A stretch of 64,000 nt of DNA from Tachypleus tridentatus. Taxonomy: Eukaryota; Arthropoda; Merostomata; Xiphosura; Limulidae. Location of the stretch: positions 29,367,276 to 29,431,275 of the forward strand of contig NW_027467782.1 of assembly GCF_004210375.1 (NCBI RefSeq). The letters run 5' to 3'. Both the position numbers and the translations under genes were made by a program. The notes beneath the pieces are model-generated. The model saw nothing but the letters and a program-made list of their open reading frames with translations. It was not told the origin of the DNA and made no database searches. Of the stretch, positions 1 to 12,045 are shown in pieces. Position 1 is the first letter of the stretch; every line of letters starts with the position of its first letter.

Positions 1-554
1 TACATTAAACTGTTCTGAAAAACAAGCTGAAACCCATAACATTAAAAAAAAATTTCTTTGTTTCTTGTTAAATGCAAAGTTGTAATGATGTGGAATTTGA
101 CCCATAACCACAGCGGAATCAAATGTTTAATCTTAGCATTATAACCCTTCAGGCTAAGCAATAAACACAATTCATATCCATTTCTACATCATCAAAACAT
201 TCTAAATGCTGCTCCAACTACGTTTTTCACATACATTATTATCATATCACACATTTCATCTTTACTGTTAATTATACATTATATATCTAAAAGTATTTTA
301 AACTACGTTGGAGATACTTAAAATAATTATATTTCATTCATTTCCATAGTAGTCAGTTACTCAGTTAACTACAATTAGAATAACTTGATTTTAAGGCTCT
401 TGAATGATGTACAAACTACAAGGTCATTGTTAAAGATCTAACATTTTTCACAGACATGGAAAAGTACCATTTTAATCTGTTCAACTTTTATGTAGAACAT
501 ATGTATCTATTAATGTAATTATTTTCACATGATTATTTTAAACTTAAGCCTTAC
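1..554. other. Intron-like AT-rich DNA
   Basis: Downstream (3') side of the anoctamin exon at 555-700 on the minus strand. I looked for the next anoctamin exon, which should open with a QFGF-type motif, and did not find it. No repeat was recognised. Confidence 0.4.
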
Positions 555-700
555 CCATTTCAAGATATTCACTAAAAAGACCCAGTTCTTCCTGGTTTAT
601 TAAGTTGTAGTCACTCTCCCACTGAGTGGGTGCATGGTTTTCATGAGCACACTGACCCTTTTTATGCACTGACCACTTCTTGTAAACCCGTAACAGCCAT
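555..700 (-). CDS. Anoctamin (TMEM16) exon, cytoplasmic loop before EYLEM
   Basis: Seen: read on the minus strand, a clean exon runs from an AG acceptor (complement at 701-702) to a GTAAGG donor (complement at 549-554). It carries one leading base, 48 codons and one trailing base. The peptide contains WLLRVYKKW, then APTQWESDYNL and ends GLFSEYLEM. Known: anoctamins are multi-pass membrane proteins acting as calcium-activated chloride channels or lipid scramblases; QWE.DY.L followed by LGLF.EYLEM is conserved just before the QFGF membrane segment. Its phase joins the exon at 974-1071, giving VEMGVP followed by WLLRV. The subtype (ANO3-7 like) cannot be settled from this part. No stop or frame slip is seen. 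Confidence 0.88.
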
Positions 701-973
701 CTAGATAAATACAAAAATATTTTTACCTAGTTTTAAAATAATATCAGTTTTTGTTGTTGACATGAATGTATAAATAGTTTAATTTTTACATACAATCTGA
801 CATACTACATGTTTGACTGAACATTAATAAACTATGAATCTCGAACATATCAAAATCACTTTTTGAAAAAAAAAGTACAACAGTTCTAATATCTCAAAAT
901 GAGCCAACTGTCATAGAAAATGTTCTTACATGAAATTATTACAATAAATGTCTATTTTAACTAAAAAACTTAC

Positions 974-1071
974 GGAACACCCATTTCCACCACGGCGTTA
1001 ATGAACTGCTTCCCTGCCACAATTATAGCTAACTGCAAAGAGAGTTCAAACAAACACCCTCCTGTTCCACA
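974..1071 (-). CDS. Anoctamin exon, GGCL..EL..QL membrane segment
   Basis: Seen: a minus-strand exon of 98 bases between a pyrimidine-rich TTTCTTTCTAG acceptor and a GTAAGT donor (complement at 968-973). It encodes CGTGGCLFELSLQLAIIVAG then KQFINAVVEMGV. Known: C.PGGC..EL..QL.II..GKQ is a strongly conserved anoctamin stretch at the cysteine-rich loop and the membrane helix after it. The hydrophobic run LQLAIIVAG fits a membrane segment. It opens in phase 0, exactly continuing the exon at 5695-5749, and leaves two bases that the exon at 555-700 completes. The frame is intact. Confidence 0.9.
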
Positions 1072-1910
1072 CTAGAAAGAAATGTAGAAAAACAGTTTCA
1101 AAATTACTGTGGCAATACCACTTTAAAAAATATCTCAGAAAGGACACAAGACTGAAAAGTACAATAAGATACAAGTTAGTGAGTGAGAGCACTAATAACT
1201 TGCCCAGGATCAAATGGTCCAAAAAAATAATGTTTCAAACCTCAAAATTTAAAGAATGTGTGCGACTAACACGAAAAACTTTGATTGATTCTTCATAGTT
1301 TAAGTTTCTCATGACAGGCTCAATCCCAGGAACTGACCTAACAATTATTCTGTGCTTGTTATAGTATTACAATGTATTCACATCATTTGGCAGGCTTTAA
1401 GTAAACATAAAAAGTTTTTTGCACACCAAAGATTATATTTTTTGATGGAGTATTTTCACTAAAATGTATCTGTGAATACTTACATATGTATAGATGAATA
1501 AATAGAGAATTTCTGTTTGCTAGTCTGAATGTTGATTTCCATGTTTAGCTTAAAAATACTTTTCTTAGTCTCAAAAATTTCAAACCTTTTTCTGTAATAT
1601 CTAAACCTAAATCCTTGTTACTGGTGTAACCCATGAAGCAGTGAAGAATGACTGTCTGGAATGACTTTAAATTGTGATATTAAACTACTTATGTTTATAC
1701 TAAATAGTTTTATGCTCATAATAGTGTGTGTATGTGTATACATTGTTAAATGTTATTGTTTTATTGCCTTTATAACCCCTAACTAATTACTATTCATGCC
1801 TTAATAAGTTGTAAATCATGTGACAAATATGCAGCTCTTGCTATGCTTTTGAATTCCATTATGCACGAGCTACTCATGAACATTTTTAAAATATTACTAT
1901 TATTATTAGT
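1072..1910. other. Anoctamin intron, no feature seen
   Basis: AT-rich sequence between anoctamin exons, up to the SINE at 1911. No exon, structured repeat or ORF that I can support. Confidence 0.4.
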
Positions 1911-2191
1911 TTTTGTTTGTGTGTTTTTGGTGTGTTTTATTTTAATTTTGTGCAAAGCTACACAAGGGCTATCTGCACTAGCTGTCCCTAATTTAGCAGT
2001 GCAAGACTAGGGGGAAGGCAGCTTGTCATCACCATCCAGTGCCAACTCTTTCACTAACAAATAGTGGGATTGACTGTACCATTATAACGACCCCACGGCT
2101 GAAAGGGCGAGCATGTTTGGTGTGACGGTATTCAAACTCGCCACCCTCAATTTACGAGTCGAGTGCCTTAACCACCTGGCCATGCCAGGCC
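1911..2191 (-). mobile_element. tRNA-derived SINE, family 1, minus strand
   Basis: The order of blocks is reversed relative to the family: GCAAAGCTACACAAGGGCTA tail first, CTAATTTAGCAGTGCAAGAC in the middle, and GGCCATGCCAGGCC (the tRNA-like head) at the right end. It diverges moderately from the best copies in the window. It lies inside the anoctamin intron. Confidence 0.85.
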
Positions 2192-4088
2192 TATTATTAT
2201 TAGTAGTAACAGTAGTACTTATTTTACTCAATCTAACCTAACTGATCTAAAGATATTTCTATTTTTAAACATAATTTCCCATGGCAATCAAGGTTAAATT
2301 GAAAGCAAAATATGGAATTTTATTTACAGGAAACATTGCAATATGATAAATCACTTGACAGATGAAAACCACGGCTTTCTATTGGTTTTTAAGTAATACT
2401 GAACTGAGTGGCTTAAACACTTATTGGTAATTTCTAATAAAGAGGACGTCACAAGTGGGTGTGACAAGATAGATTTGATTTCATGTCTCTGGAACCAAAT
2501 AATATCAAACGCTATGAAAATTATAGTATGCCTTAGTGAAATTATATAATAATAAGTGATTTACATTAAATTTCAGTTTCTACTTCTTGGAGGGTGGTAA
2601 ATAAATTAGAGAAGAAAAGGCCTAGAGAGAAAATGTTACAATTCTTACACTAGAAAATTCTAGTTTTTTTATTTTAAATATTGCCTTCTGAAAGTAAAAT
2701 CTTTAAACTTGTATACTATTAAAATATGGATTAAGAGCTATGTTTTCAGAGTTTATTTATTAGTATATCATGAAAAGAAAATACTTTAATCAACTTTTGA
2801 ATGTAACTCACTAAAACCTTAAGACATGCACAGAAAAAATGTCTACAGAAAAGGTTTAATATTGCTATTTTTTCCCAGCCAACAGGAAGTGCTCTTTGAA
2901 TAAAAATCAAGATTTCATGTTTTTTTACCATGAATTTATGACTTCAGGTCCCAAGTACCAGTGCAAATACAGGACTTCTTATAGTTATTTGACTGATTGC
3001 TATTATGTTATTGAGCAAAACATTGTCTAACCAGGTTTCAGATTGAGCATATACATATTGATAAAGTAGGTCATAGATCAGTGTTGTCTGTGTAAAGTAG
3101 ATTACCTCAAACAGTGCTGGTTAGTAAGGTCATGTGGGAGCTTATGTACATATATCAAAATGCAGTTTGTTAGAACAAGAAAGAAGTAATTTAGGTATCT
3201 TACTTTCTAATCTAAATTACATTTGTCTGTGTATAAATGAATAATTATTACTGATCTTGGATCTTATCTAAGCCTAGATCTATACTACTGCTAGTAGCAA
3301 TAAAACTCAAGCCTAAACACAGGTCTGAGCAACACTGAATGATATGTGCAAATTGGAGATAGTTTTACAATGCTTTATGTTTAGTGTTATTTCTACAACA
3401 CAGTGACAATGCTGGATACTTATAATTTCTTGGGATAAAATTTCAAAAACCAAAAATTCTTTTGAATATGTCTAAGAGACAACTTAAAAAAAGAACATTG
3501 GAAAAGAAAATCACAAAAGTCCTTAATTATAGAACATATTTAGTTTTATAGACACAGTATAAAATCAAATCCTATTTGCAAATTTCAACTTAAACTAAGA
3601 ACAAACAACACAATTATTAATAAAATATTCCCTTCAATGTTTCAGTTACTTTTTAACTTATTATTTAAATTCTTAACTCATAATATCCTTACGTATTTAG
3701 AAGTTAATTAAGTTAATGGCCATTTTGGCCAACTGACCACCATTTTGCATACAATCTTCACATGACTATATCAACTTTAAAGACACTTTACAACATTCAT
3801 GTTTCAATATTACCAGGAGATATAAATGAAAGTCTGAAAATGGCAAGTTGTCTTAATTATTTTGGTAGTGCAAAAGTAAATAAAAAGGTAGGATTTTATA
3901 AATAATAAACTGCAAACAACAACATGATGTTATTTATTATGACTTAAAGAACAGAAAAGTGGCAATTACATTCCAGTTTTAGTTTCTTAAAAATTACAAG
4001 ATTACTGAGAAATTAAAAGCCTCTAGAAGGCTTATTTTCTAAAGTTATCTAAAAATAAAAGTTAACATTTTACTTAAATTGAAAATTG
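2192..4088. other. Intron, nothing recognised
   Basis: About 1.9 kb of AT-rich DNA within the anoctamin locus. No exon, repeat family or structured element was recognised. Confidence 0.35.
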
Positions 4089-5588
4089 TTTCCAATAATA
4101 CTTACCATCCACCAACACTCTAGCTAGAATCTCACATTGATAAAAGTGTAGGGGGCAGTGCAGGCATGATCCACACACAAAGCATTTGTATAGAACAGGA
4201 ATGTACCAAGAGAAAAAGTGGTACAAGAGTGTGGAAATTACACCCTACCTCTATGAAAAATATGCTCTTCACTTGGAGCTTTGTTCCTAAATCAAAGGCA
4301 GAACAGAATATGAATAATCATCAAGTAGGCCACCCCTGACCAGACAGCCAAGATTCTATGGCTCAGGGTTGAAATTAAGGGGTTGTAGTACCTATATCCC
4401 ATTTTGCTGGCTATGGTTATCAGACCACAATGTTATATGTGTATATATACACACACACTTTAGATACCAACATGTAACCAAAGAATGTTCCATTTGGCAC
4501 CATCAGAATAACGACACGAAAGTAAGCAACACTTAACAAGTCCAAAAGGTAACACCTGAGGCTAGGAATAATGGGATCCCATATGTCATACTCAACAAAT
4601 GAACAGAACTCATCTGGTAAGGAATTATGAACATTTGTTTTCAGTCTCTAACCAAGTGGATAAGGTGTATTCTACTTAACCCTGGAATCATGTGGAACCT
4701 GCACTCAACCAAGGACTTACAATGGAATTGCTTTAGTTTCAAAATTATGATATAGTGAACCAACCTCCATAAATGATAACCAAAACTGGCACTGATCAAA
4801 GAGAAGGGTTTTGCACTCCCCAACTAGATAACTGTATGCAAAATATGAACCAAATTTATGAGTAGGTTCCCAGGAAGGCTGGAGCCACTTTTTCTGAAAG
4901 ATGAAAAAAAACATCTAGAAACCCTAGAAGGAGGACCCCTGACTTTGCCCTTTTCTCCAAGAGTGGTTGAACACACTCAAAACTTTGGTGGAAAAGCCTC
5001 TTGTCTGCCACAGATTCTCAAGCTTCACTAATACAGCCTGGTGTGCTAAAATGCACTGGGGAGACCTGAAAACAGAGCTCTGGAAACTGTGCAATAGGGG
5101 AATCAAGTTCCCTACATTTTTTTCAAAGCAAATCAATCACAATTTATTCAATATGAAGATTAGCAAGATCCTTTTAGCTGTATTTTTTGACAGAACCTGT
5201 TGCATACTGGTGGTAGTAATTATAATGAAAGTAGTTGCTAGTATCAAGTCAAAAAGAGAAAGCATACTTGCCTCAGAAGCACTCACCCCAGAATGAGATA
5301 CCATGAAAATAAAGGGACCCTGAAAAAATAAAAGAGTATATGATTGAGGAAAATACTCATTTCTGGTAAAAGCCTAGCAGATGTGGTAAAAAAATATACA
5401 GGAAGTACTGGGACACCATCAGAAGAGAAATTGGCCAGATCATGTAAACAAAAAGATAGGAGTGTAATAGAAGTATTCCACATACCAGCCGACACAATGT
5501 CTTCAAAGAACCACTGGACCGAGCAGCTAATGACACTGGATATTGAGAAATAGCTACAATGTCAACAGATGTTAAGTATGTTTTGGAA
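4089..5588. mobile_element. 1.5-kb terminal-inverted-repeat DNA element, no transposase
   Basis: The left end reads TTTCCAATAATACTTACC and the right end is an imperfect inverted copy (TTAAGTATGTTTTGGAA). The same family recurs at 32374-32717 (minus, left part only) and 32733-33020 (a short copy with near-perfect ends), which is how the borders were set. Short ORFs on both strands inside do not resemble a transposase I know, so it is treated as a non-autonomous DNA element. It contains a TATATACACACAC run near 4440 that is shared with the 32.4-kb copy. Superfamily unknown. Confidence 0.6.
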
Positions 5589-5694
5589 TTATTATACGGT
5601 ACTATGAATAAACTGTGTACAAAAAGAAAATTTAAATAACAGTTTAACATCTGAACTTTTATAAAACAAAAAAAACTGACAATGTTATACATAC

Positions 5695-5749
5695 TTCCTC
5701 TTGTCGATATCCAAACAATGAATTGTAATGTCCTGGATACCCAACAAAC
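5695..5749 (-). CDS. Anoctamin exon, FVGYPG motif
   Basis: Seen: a 55-base minus-strand exon with acceptor AG (complement at 5750-5751) and donor GTATGT. It gives one base plus 18 codons: FVGYPGHYNSLFGYRQEE. Known: anoctamins carry a nearly invariant F.GYPG.Y..LFG.R.E just before the C.PGGC segment, so this is the exon directly upstream of 974-1071 and the phases agree. It is the most 5' anoctamin exon found. The preceding exon (expected to end in an AFFKG-type motif) was not found between here and the ATR exon at 7260. Confidence 0.85.
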
Positions 5750-7259
5750 CTGTTGCATCAAAAGATAAATTTTAACATAAACAACTTTCTTCACATGTAA
5801 CATAAAGATAAAAATAAAATCTAAAAAAGTCAATTCTGTAAAAAGAAAGTAAAATCAGTTCCATAAAATTCTATGTATATCACATGTTTGTTTATTATTG
5901 GTTTTCTAAGTTAAACTATTGTTCTCATTATTTAGTATAAAAAAAAAACTTTATAGTCTTAAAGTCATATTGAAAATATGAAAGTTAAATTTTTGTAAAT
6001 AAATATTTATGAAAGAGCAAAGACTCCATGTATGAATAATACAGGCTTGGCATTGCCCAGTGGTTAGCTTGTAGGGTCCAGGGTTTGACATATAATGCTA
6101 CTGAACATTCTTCATGCTTTCAGTTGTGAGTTTGTTATGAAAGTAACCGTGAATCCCATTATTTGACTCATACAGTTGGACAAAGCTCTTATGGTTGAAA
6201 GTAAAAGTCTGTATGTTAGTAAGGTGCTGTTCCAGTTATGTATCATTTATCCTAAGAATTGTTGAAACTGATGTAATCATCCAAAATAGTAACTATAGGT
6301 TGTAACGTTATAAGAACTAGAGTTGATCATGCTGGATGAAGGTGATGAAGTTAACCATCTTAGCTCCAATAAAAGAACAAGCTCTTTCTTCATCTTTATC
6401 CTCCCATGAATTTATCATAGGAAAAAAAAATTATAGACTTAATACAGAATGGAACACAGTTATCTATTCACAGAAAATATAGTTTAATTTTGTAGGATAT
6501 TTGGATATGTTATTTTAGAGTTAATTAGAGTATGGTGCATGTTTTGTCACTAATGGTCAGTACTCTGGTATGTACCATTTACCCATAGAAGTGTTTCTTG
6601 AATATGGTTTGTGCTTTATATATGGAACCAATCAGCTTCATATTGTAGTATTAGGCTTACATTTAATTATTTCCTACCTCTAAATACATTACATACAAGG
6701 ATTGATAAGCTTGCCTGTAGGAACAACACATCCAAATATTGGACAATATTTTGAGTAGTTACATAATTGTATTCCATCCTGTTTAACTAATTGTGGACAT
6801 TAATGAAATATTAAGAAATTTTGTTGGTTTCTAAGGTTTTTAAAGAACTGACTTGCTAGTATTAAACTTAGTGATACAACATCAATGAATTTTTTGTAGT
6901 TTTGCAAACATAAAATGTTTGTTATTCTGTATAGAGATTGTAGCAGTTTCTCTTAAGTGTATCGAGTTTTAAAATGTAAACTGTAGCTGCAACATCCCTA
7001 TCTTTATATCATCAGAAATTTCATTTAATTACTGTTGTTGGACAGGTTTATTTTAAACAAACGTAAGAAGTTTTACCAGTGTCACTGTATGACACTTATG
7101 TGCTTAATTTTTGGTAGTATATATTTGAGTTTTCATGTTTAAAACCTGGACACTTTTTTTTCATAAAACAAAAAATCTAGAACTTTACAACTGCTCAAAA
7201 TTCATTAAATACATAAAGAGAACTTTTATATCTAAAACTAATTTTCTCATTTATTTTAG
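5750..7259. other. Interval between anoctamin and ATR exons
   Basis: AT-rich, with one degenerate SINE at 6044-6205. Neither the next upstream anoctamin exon nor the preceding ATR exon was found. A minus-strand stretch around 6330-6415 reads open for about 32 codons but resembles nothing I know. Confidence 0.4.
6044..6205 (+). mobile_element. Degenerate SINE fragment
   Basis: GGCTTGGCATTGCCCAGTGG resembles the SINE tRNA-like head, followed by a decayed body that includes ATCCCATTATTTG, matching the family's AATCCCACTATTCG block. The tail is lost. An old copy. Confidence 0.5.
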
Positions 7260-7417
7260 GCATTAGGAAGTTTAAATTCTATTATGGAGCTAATGGGTCC
7301 AAAGCACATTACTGCAGTGAGGATGAAAGTGATGGCTACTCTAAAGATAGCTATTCATTTTACTGAGGAAGATTTCCCTCAAATTTGTACTCAAGCCTGG
7401 AACACTTTTGTTCATAA
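7260..7417 (+). CDS. ATR: ATR checkpoint kinase exon, UME region (first part)
   Basis: Seen: after a TTATTTTAG acceptor, 158 bases read ALGSLNSIMELMGPKHITAV, then RMKVMATLKIA, and close FPQICTQAWNTFVHK before a GTATAT donor. Known: animal ATR has ALG.L..IMELMG.KHISAVRVK and FPELCCRAWDCFV here, so the match is direct. ATR is the nuclear PI3K-like kinase that senses single-stranded DNA with ATRIP and activates Chk1; this part belongs to the helical-repeat solenoid (UME region), not the kinase domain. Two trailing bases join the exon at 10943. The frame is intact. The preceding ATR exons should lie to the left but were not found in 1-7259. Confidence 0.92.
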
Positions 7418-7774
7418 GTATATTTTCTTTACTTTGCAATTGCAAGAAAAGTAACTTTTAATTAATCTACTTATCTAATGAAATTTCTTAACTTAAACAC
7501 ATTTTTTATAATTTTATTGATTCCATAGGGTTTTGAAAATGGTAAAAGTGTAGAAAACTTTAAAAACAATTTTGAAAATAATATTCTTTCATTGTGTCTA
7601 ATATTTTATAAATATTTCTTTAATAACGTCTACTTTGATTTGATGTGGTTTGTTGTCTTAAGTGTTTATGATCTTTGTAGACTTATCTTTCACATCTATT
7701 GGGAGTGTGTACTCATGATTAGTCAGTATTGCATTGCATTGTGCAGGGAATAATATGACTTTTATTAACCCTTT

Positions 7775-9027
7775 TCAGATGGGTCACATGTCAAAGGCCA
7801 TGTTATTACATTTATTAAGTTGCATTCAAAATTTTATTGAAATACAGTTTTATGAATTTATCTCTATTTCTGGTATCAAACTGTAGATTATAATTCAAAT
7901 TTTGATATTATACAGTATTTAATTTTGTAGTTTAAAAGTAAGTATTAAACAAATACACCAAAACTTCAATTTTTATATGTTCTGTGTTGTGTTGAATGTA
8001 GAACTGGTTCAAATTAAATGCTTGTGATGTAAAAACACAACGTCTGTAGATGTACCAACTAGGAACTCAAATGGATAAGCTAAAATAAAAAAACAACACT
8101 TTTATCCTTTTAATTTTCTAAACTATAACAATATTTGTTGAATCGTACCTTTTCATTTTGAGAAATGGTCTTGTATATACATTTACTTCTATATATGATC
8201 TGAAAAACAATCAGAAGCTCAGAATATTTTTTTAATGATTTTCCTAGCCATTTTCAAATGTGATGGTGTCCTCTCTTTCTTTCGAAACAAACCTTCATGC
8301 TGCTAATTTGAGTCTTTAGCCTGTTCTAGATTTCCTGTTTTATTTGATACAAATACAGTTTAGTTTTTAAACTTGATAAATTATAATGGAATTCTATGTT
8401 ATCAGTGTAGTAATTTATAACTGTTTGATTGTTCTAATGTACATATAAAATATCAAAAAGAAAATTTTGTTTCATAACCTCCACATGGGACATTTCTGAA
8501 GGCTTAGCAAGCTAAGACAAACAGCAATGAGGACATAGGTTGTAACTAAAACTGATAATTGTTTGCTTACTTTGTTATTTACTGCTCTACGTTTTGAGAT
8601 AAATTAGTTTAAGAAAATTTGTTTTTAAATAGTAATGTTCTATATAAATATACAATTTATAATAATTGTATATGACTGTATTTTACCAAATACTAGTCCA
8701 CTAAAATGCAGATGATATAGGTCACTTTGTAAAACCTAAAGGTCAGTTTTATATTATTGGATACATTAACATTAGCAAACATGCACTGTGGCATTGTAAC
8801 TTCTGAATTGTTAGCCAAACAGGCTGAAAAGTCAATATTATGAAAATAGTAAATCTATATAAATGTATAATGTCATGAGATTTAAGCAGTTGTGTCTAAA
8901 CATTTATGTTTTGTAATCTGTAGTCATTCTTGAGTAAAAAAAAAGCATAATTTATATTGGTTTTGTATTTTTATATGGTGATTACGAAATTGGTCAAATC
9001 GACTGAATCCATGTAGAAATTTGTTAA
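7775..9027. mobile_element. piggyBac-like TTAA element without transposase (copy 1)
   Basis: It opens TTAACCCTTTTCAGATGGGT and closes with GGTCAAATCGACTGAATCC followed by ATGTAGAAATTTG and TTAA, so both ends carry TTAA and partly inverted termini. A TTAA target with a TTAACCCTTT-type end is the hallmark of piggyBac elements. The first about 620 bp recur at 33338-33955. No transposase ORF is present. It sits in the ATR intron. Confidence 0.6.
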
Positions 9028-9660
9028 TGGACATGAAATAAAATATTTCTTCTTAAGAAACATTTGATAAAGCTAACTAGATGTTATAAGGATTTCTCAT
9101 GTGAAATTTTAATTTAGAAGTTAATTGAATTTTGATATGTATCAAATTTATGATATTTGCTAACAAAATTGATACACACAATTTTCTTAACACAAATATA
9201 TTTTAATATACAAACAACAACAAAAAAACAATAACTACGGTTTGTGATAGTAGTATTGCAAATATTAGTCAATATACAAGAATTTTTAAAAACTTATAAA
9301 CTATACTGACTTTTCTATCTGTCTAGAACTGAATATTGTATTGACAGTCCAGGTCCATGACAAGCAAATTAATTTTGAGTTGATATTGTTACACTTTGCT
9401 TGAGCTAGCCAGTTGTTTATTTTGGATGGCTTGACACTGCTTACAAGCTGACTTTTATCAACAAAGATATTCAATGTCTGAAGTTAATTTACTGAAGTTG
9501 AATGATTTGTAGTGGTTGAAATCTGTAAACTTTCCTGGCGATCTTAAATGTAAAAAATCTGTCTTTTAGTTATGTATGAAGGTTAGGATCAGTCTACTTA
9601 TCTCGTTGTCATAATGTGAAGGTAAGATTCCATCTGTCTATCTCATCTCTTCAGTAACTA

Positions 9661-10646
9661 TTAACTCATTTGACCCATGTATTCTTCACTGACCATGACA
9701 CAAAGTTTTAGTGTCTTACATTCAATATTTTATTAAACTAATTTTTGTTTATGTTGTACCAATTAATGTAGCATATAAGCTTAGCTAATAATCCATGCTT
9801 TAACAGTATACGTTTTAAGCTCCTACTTTTACAAGACAATGTTAACTCAAATTCTGAATTTCCCTTAGTATGACACACATTATGTATTTTTGCTAAGTAT
9901 CTTGTCATCTTTATTTTTTCACAATTCTTTGAAAAATTAAGAAATTAAACATTCGTTACTCACTATACAATTGTTATTGCTCAGGCAAACCATATTTTTA
10001 TTGTCTTCAATTTTGCATGATAACAGAGATATAAATAGAAAACCCCTTTTACCACACCTACCTGTCACACCCTCTCTTTCAAGATATGTTAATAGTTCTT
10101 TTGTACATTTAACTACATACTACCTATAAACAATAGGAAATTAAGGTTTTTATGTGTCAAATGATATATTACATTCTGTTCTTAACAGGTATATGTAAAT
10201 TTCAGGTTTTTATTTACAGTTACCAGGTCAGCCAAAATGACTGATCGCATTTTGAGTTAGGGTAGAGAAAATAACAGATGAAATGTAAATAGTTACTGGA
10301 AACAAACATTTAAAATGTCTATAAAAGGTTTTGGGATGACACAAAGGAAATTTGGAATTTTGAGATTAAGAAAAGTATTTTAATCTCAACATAAAAATTA
10401 CTTTGCAAATGGAGTGATCCATATATTCACTGACAAATCTTTACTCTAGTTTATTGAAAATACTTCACTAAAAATATTTTTCTTGTTTGTGTAACACTTA
10501 TAACATTAACTGAAAGCTGCCAAACTATGGGAAGATATGCACACTATTATTTAAGGTTAGAAGTATTATGTCAAAAGAGATTTTAAATGAGTACAAAGAG
10601 GTCACATGGTTGGTCAAATTGACCGAGCCCATGTTGAAAGAGTTAA
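9661..10646. mobile_element. piggyBac-like TTAA element (copy 2, internally shortened)
   Basis: It starts TTAACTCATTTGACCCATG and ends AAATTGACCGAGCCCATG, then TTGAAAGAG and TTAA, giving inverted ends bordered by TTAA. The interior (ACAAAGTTTTAGTGTCTTAC and GAGTACAAAGAGGTCACATG) matches the copies at 12046 and 13610, but about 0.5 kb of their middle is missing here. No coding capacity. Confidence 0.6.
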
Positions 10647-10942
10647 AAGTTAAGAATCTATAACATATTTTAGGACCAAAATAGAAATTGTCCATTTTTT
10701 GTTATCAGTTCTCACTCAAAATCTGGTTTTCATAAGTGCTGTTTATGTGCATTACATGTTTATGTTTTTGTTTTTAGTTTTTTTATTAGCATATTTATAA
10801 TATGGCATCCTAATTTCAGTTTTCATAAAATATCATGGTTTTAGGGATTTGGTCATAGTTGCATGTTCAGGCATATGAAAGTATGACTAATCATTAAAAA
10901 ATTATATAATACAGAATTTAACCTTTTGTTTCTTTGTGTCAG

Positions 10943-11062
10943 TGTGGAATTGCAATCTCTTGGATCCCTTCTTAACCAGGTGATGACTGCTTTACTGCCC
11001 CTTCTTCAGTTTCACCCACAAGGAGTTGCTACTATATTCCACTTTTTAGTTGTTGAAAACAG
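10943..11062 (+). CDS. ATR: ATR exon, UME region (second part)
   Basis: Seen: acceptor TGTGTCAG, 120 bases, donor GTATGT. One base completes the codon from 7417, then VELQSLGSLLNQVMTALLPL and FHPQGVATIFHFLVVENR. Known: ATR has CLGSLLSHVIVALLPLI...P.E.AAIFHYLIIENRD here. The last codon is split two-plus-one. The next exons expected from the family (about 110 residues with the motif FLPDHPEL and HEAT repeats) were not found; the next ATR exon in the window is at 23206. Its phase nevertheless fits direct joining. Confidence 0.92.
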
Positions 11063-11233
11063 GTATGTATGAAGTTCATATTTATTTATGTTATTCTTTT
11101 TTACAACTTTAGATTACTGGTTAATATGCTTGACTTTTTCATATGCCTGTCCACCATTTATTACTAGAAATAAAAATCATGCTTTACACTTTGAGGCTGT
11201 GCATGCATTGTAAGCATGACAACCAAATCATAC

Positions 11234-11371
11234 TGAGTAGTCAGACAAGAGTTGGCAGTGGATTTTGATAACTAGTTGTTTTTCCTCAAAATTGTCAGTT
11301 AAAAAATTGTGGGTGTCTAGTGCAGATGGCCAATGAATAAGTTTCTGTGAATATCTTAAAACAAAAACAAA
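11234..11371 (+). mobile_element. SINE 3' fragment, degenerate
   Basis: CAAGAGTTGGCAGTGGATTT, ACTAGTTG and GTGCAGATGGCC follow in the order of the family 1 body, with an A-rich end. The tRNA-like head is missing. Confidence 0.55.
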
Positions 11372-11719
11372 GCATCTGTGTTAGAGACACAAATAAAGAT
11401 CAACATTTTTTGTAGGTGCAGTTGAAGCTTTCATAAATATATTAATGTTTTTTTGTACTAAAACACTTTTAGTAATACACATTATGAAAATATAATATTG
11501 ATGATACATCTACTAGTGCACTTTACCTTTGAGGATCATATTCTGTTATATCTTTATAAGATAAATGTTTAATATTCTCTCTTTCTTCTATGATAGAGCA
11601 ATTCTGTACAAACATTTTTTTTATATCTAATAAAAGAGCATTTAACTGATAGTTGGTATGAATTAATAACAGATCTGCACTTTAGAGCAGTGTACGATTG
11701 CTTAAAAATTTAATGCTAG

Positions 11720-12045
11720 ATATTATATTAAATTTTATAGTAAAGAGCAATTTCCTGTTGATCTGATGATTGTTCAGAATCATGGTGAGGTAAACAATTC
11801 TTGTCACATACTTGAAAGTAAAGAGCACTCTCACTCTCTATTAATGTTAGAGGACCTTTACATCTTTCAGAGTCAAATACACTCGCAAAGATCTGATTTA
11901 CAGGTCCTGTTGCATCCTTTAGAACAAAGTTCCTCTTACATTTTTCTGAGCCACAAACAATTTCATGAAGATGTAATAATATAAACCCTACTGCATCTTT
12001 CAGAGCAAAAAACATTTTAATGAGGATATGATGCTATGTATCCCA
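11720..12045. repeat. Degenerate minisatellite, left arm
   Basis: Repeated blocks of roughly 50-60 bp carry TTGCATCCTTTAGAACAAAG and TTTCATGAAGATGTAAT-like cores. The same unit resumes at 15346 after two piggyBac-like elements, so this is the left half of one interrupted array. The open frames inside it reflect the periodic sequence, not genes. Confidence 0.55.

Noticed and set aside
5357-5833. 158-codon minus ORF
   Set aside because: It crosses the TIR element border and the anoctamin exon in another frame; no protein motif.
11728-12015. 95-codon minus ORF and 72-codon plus ORF
   Set aside because: Both come from periodic minisatellite sequence.
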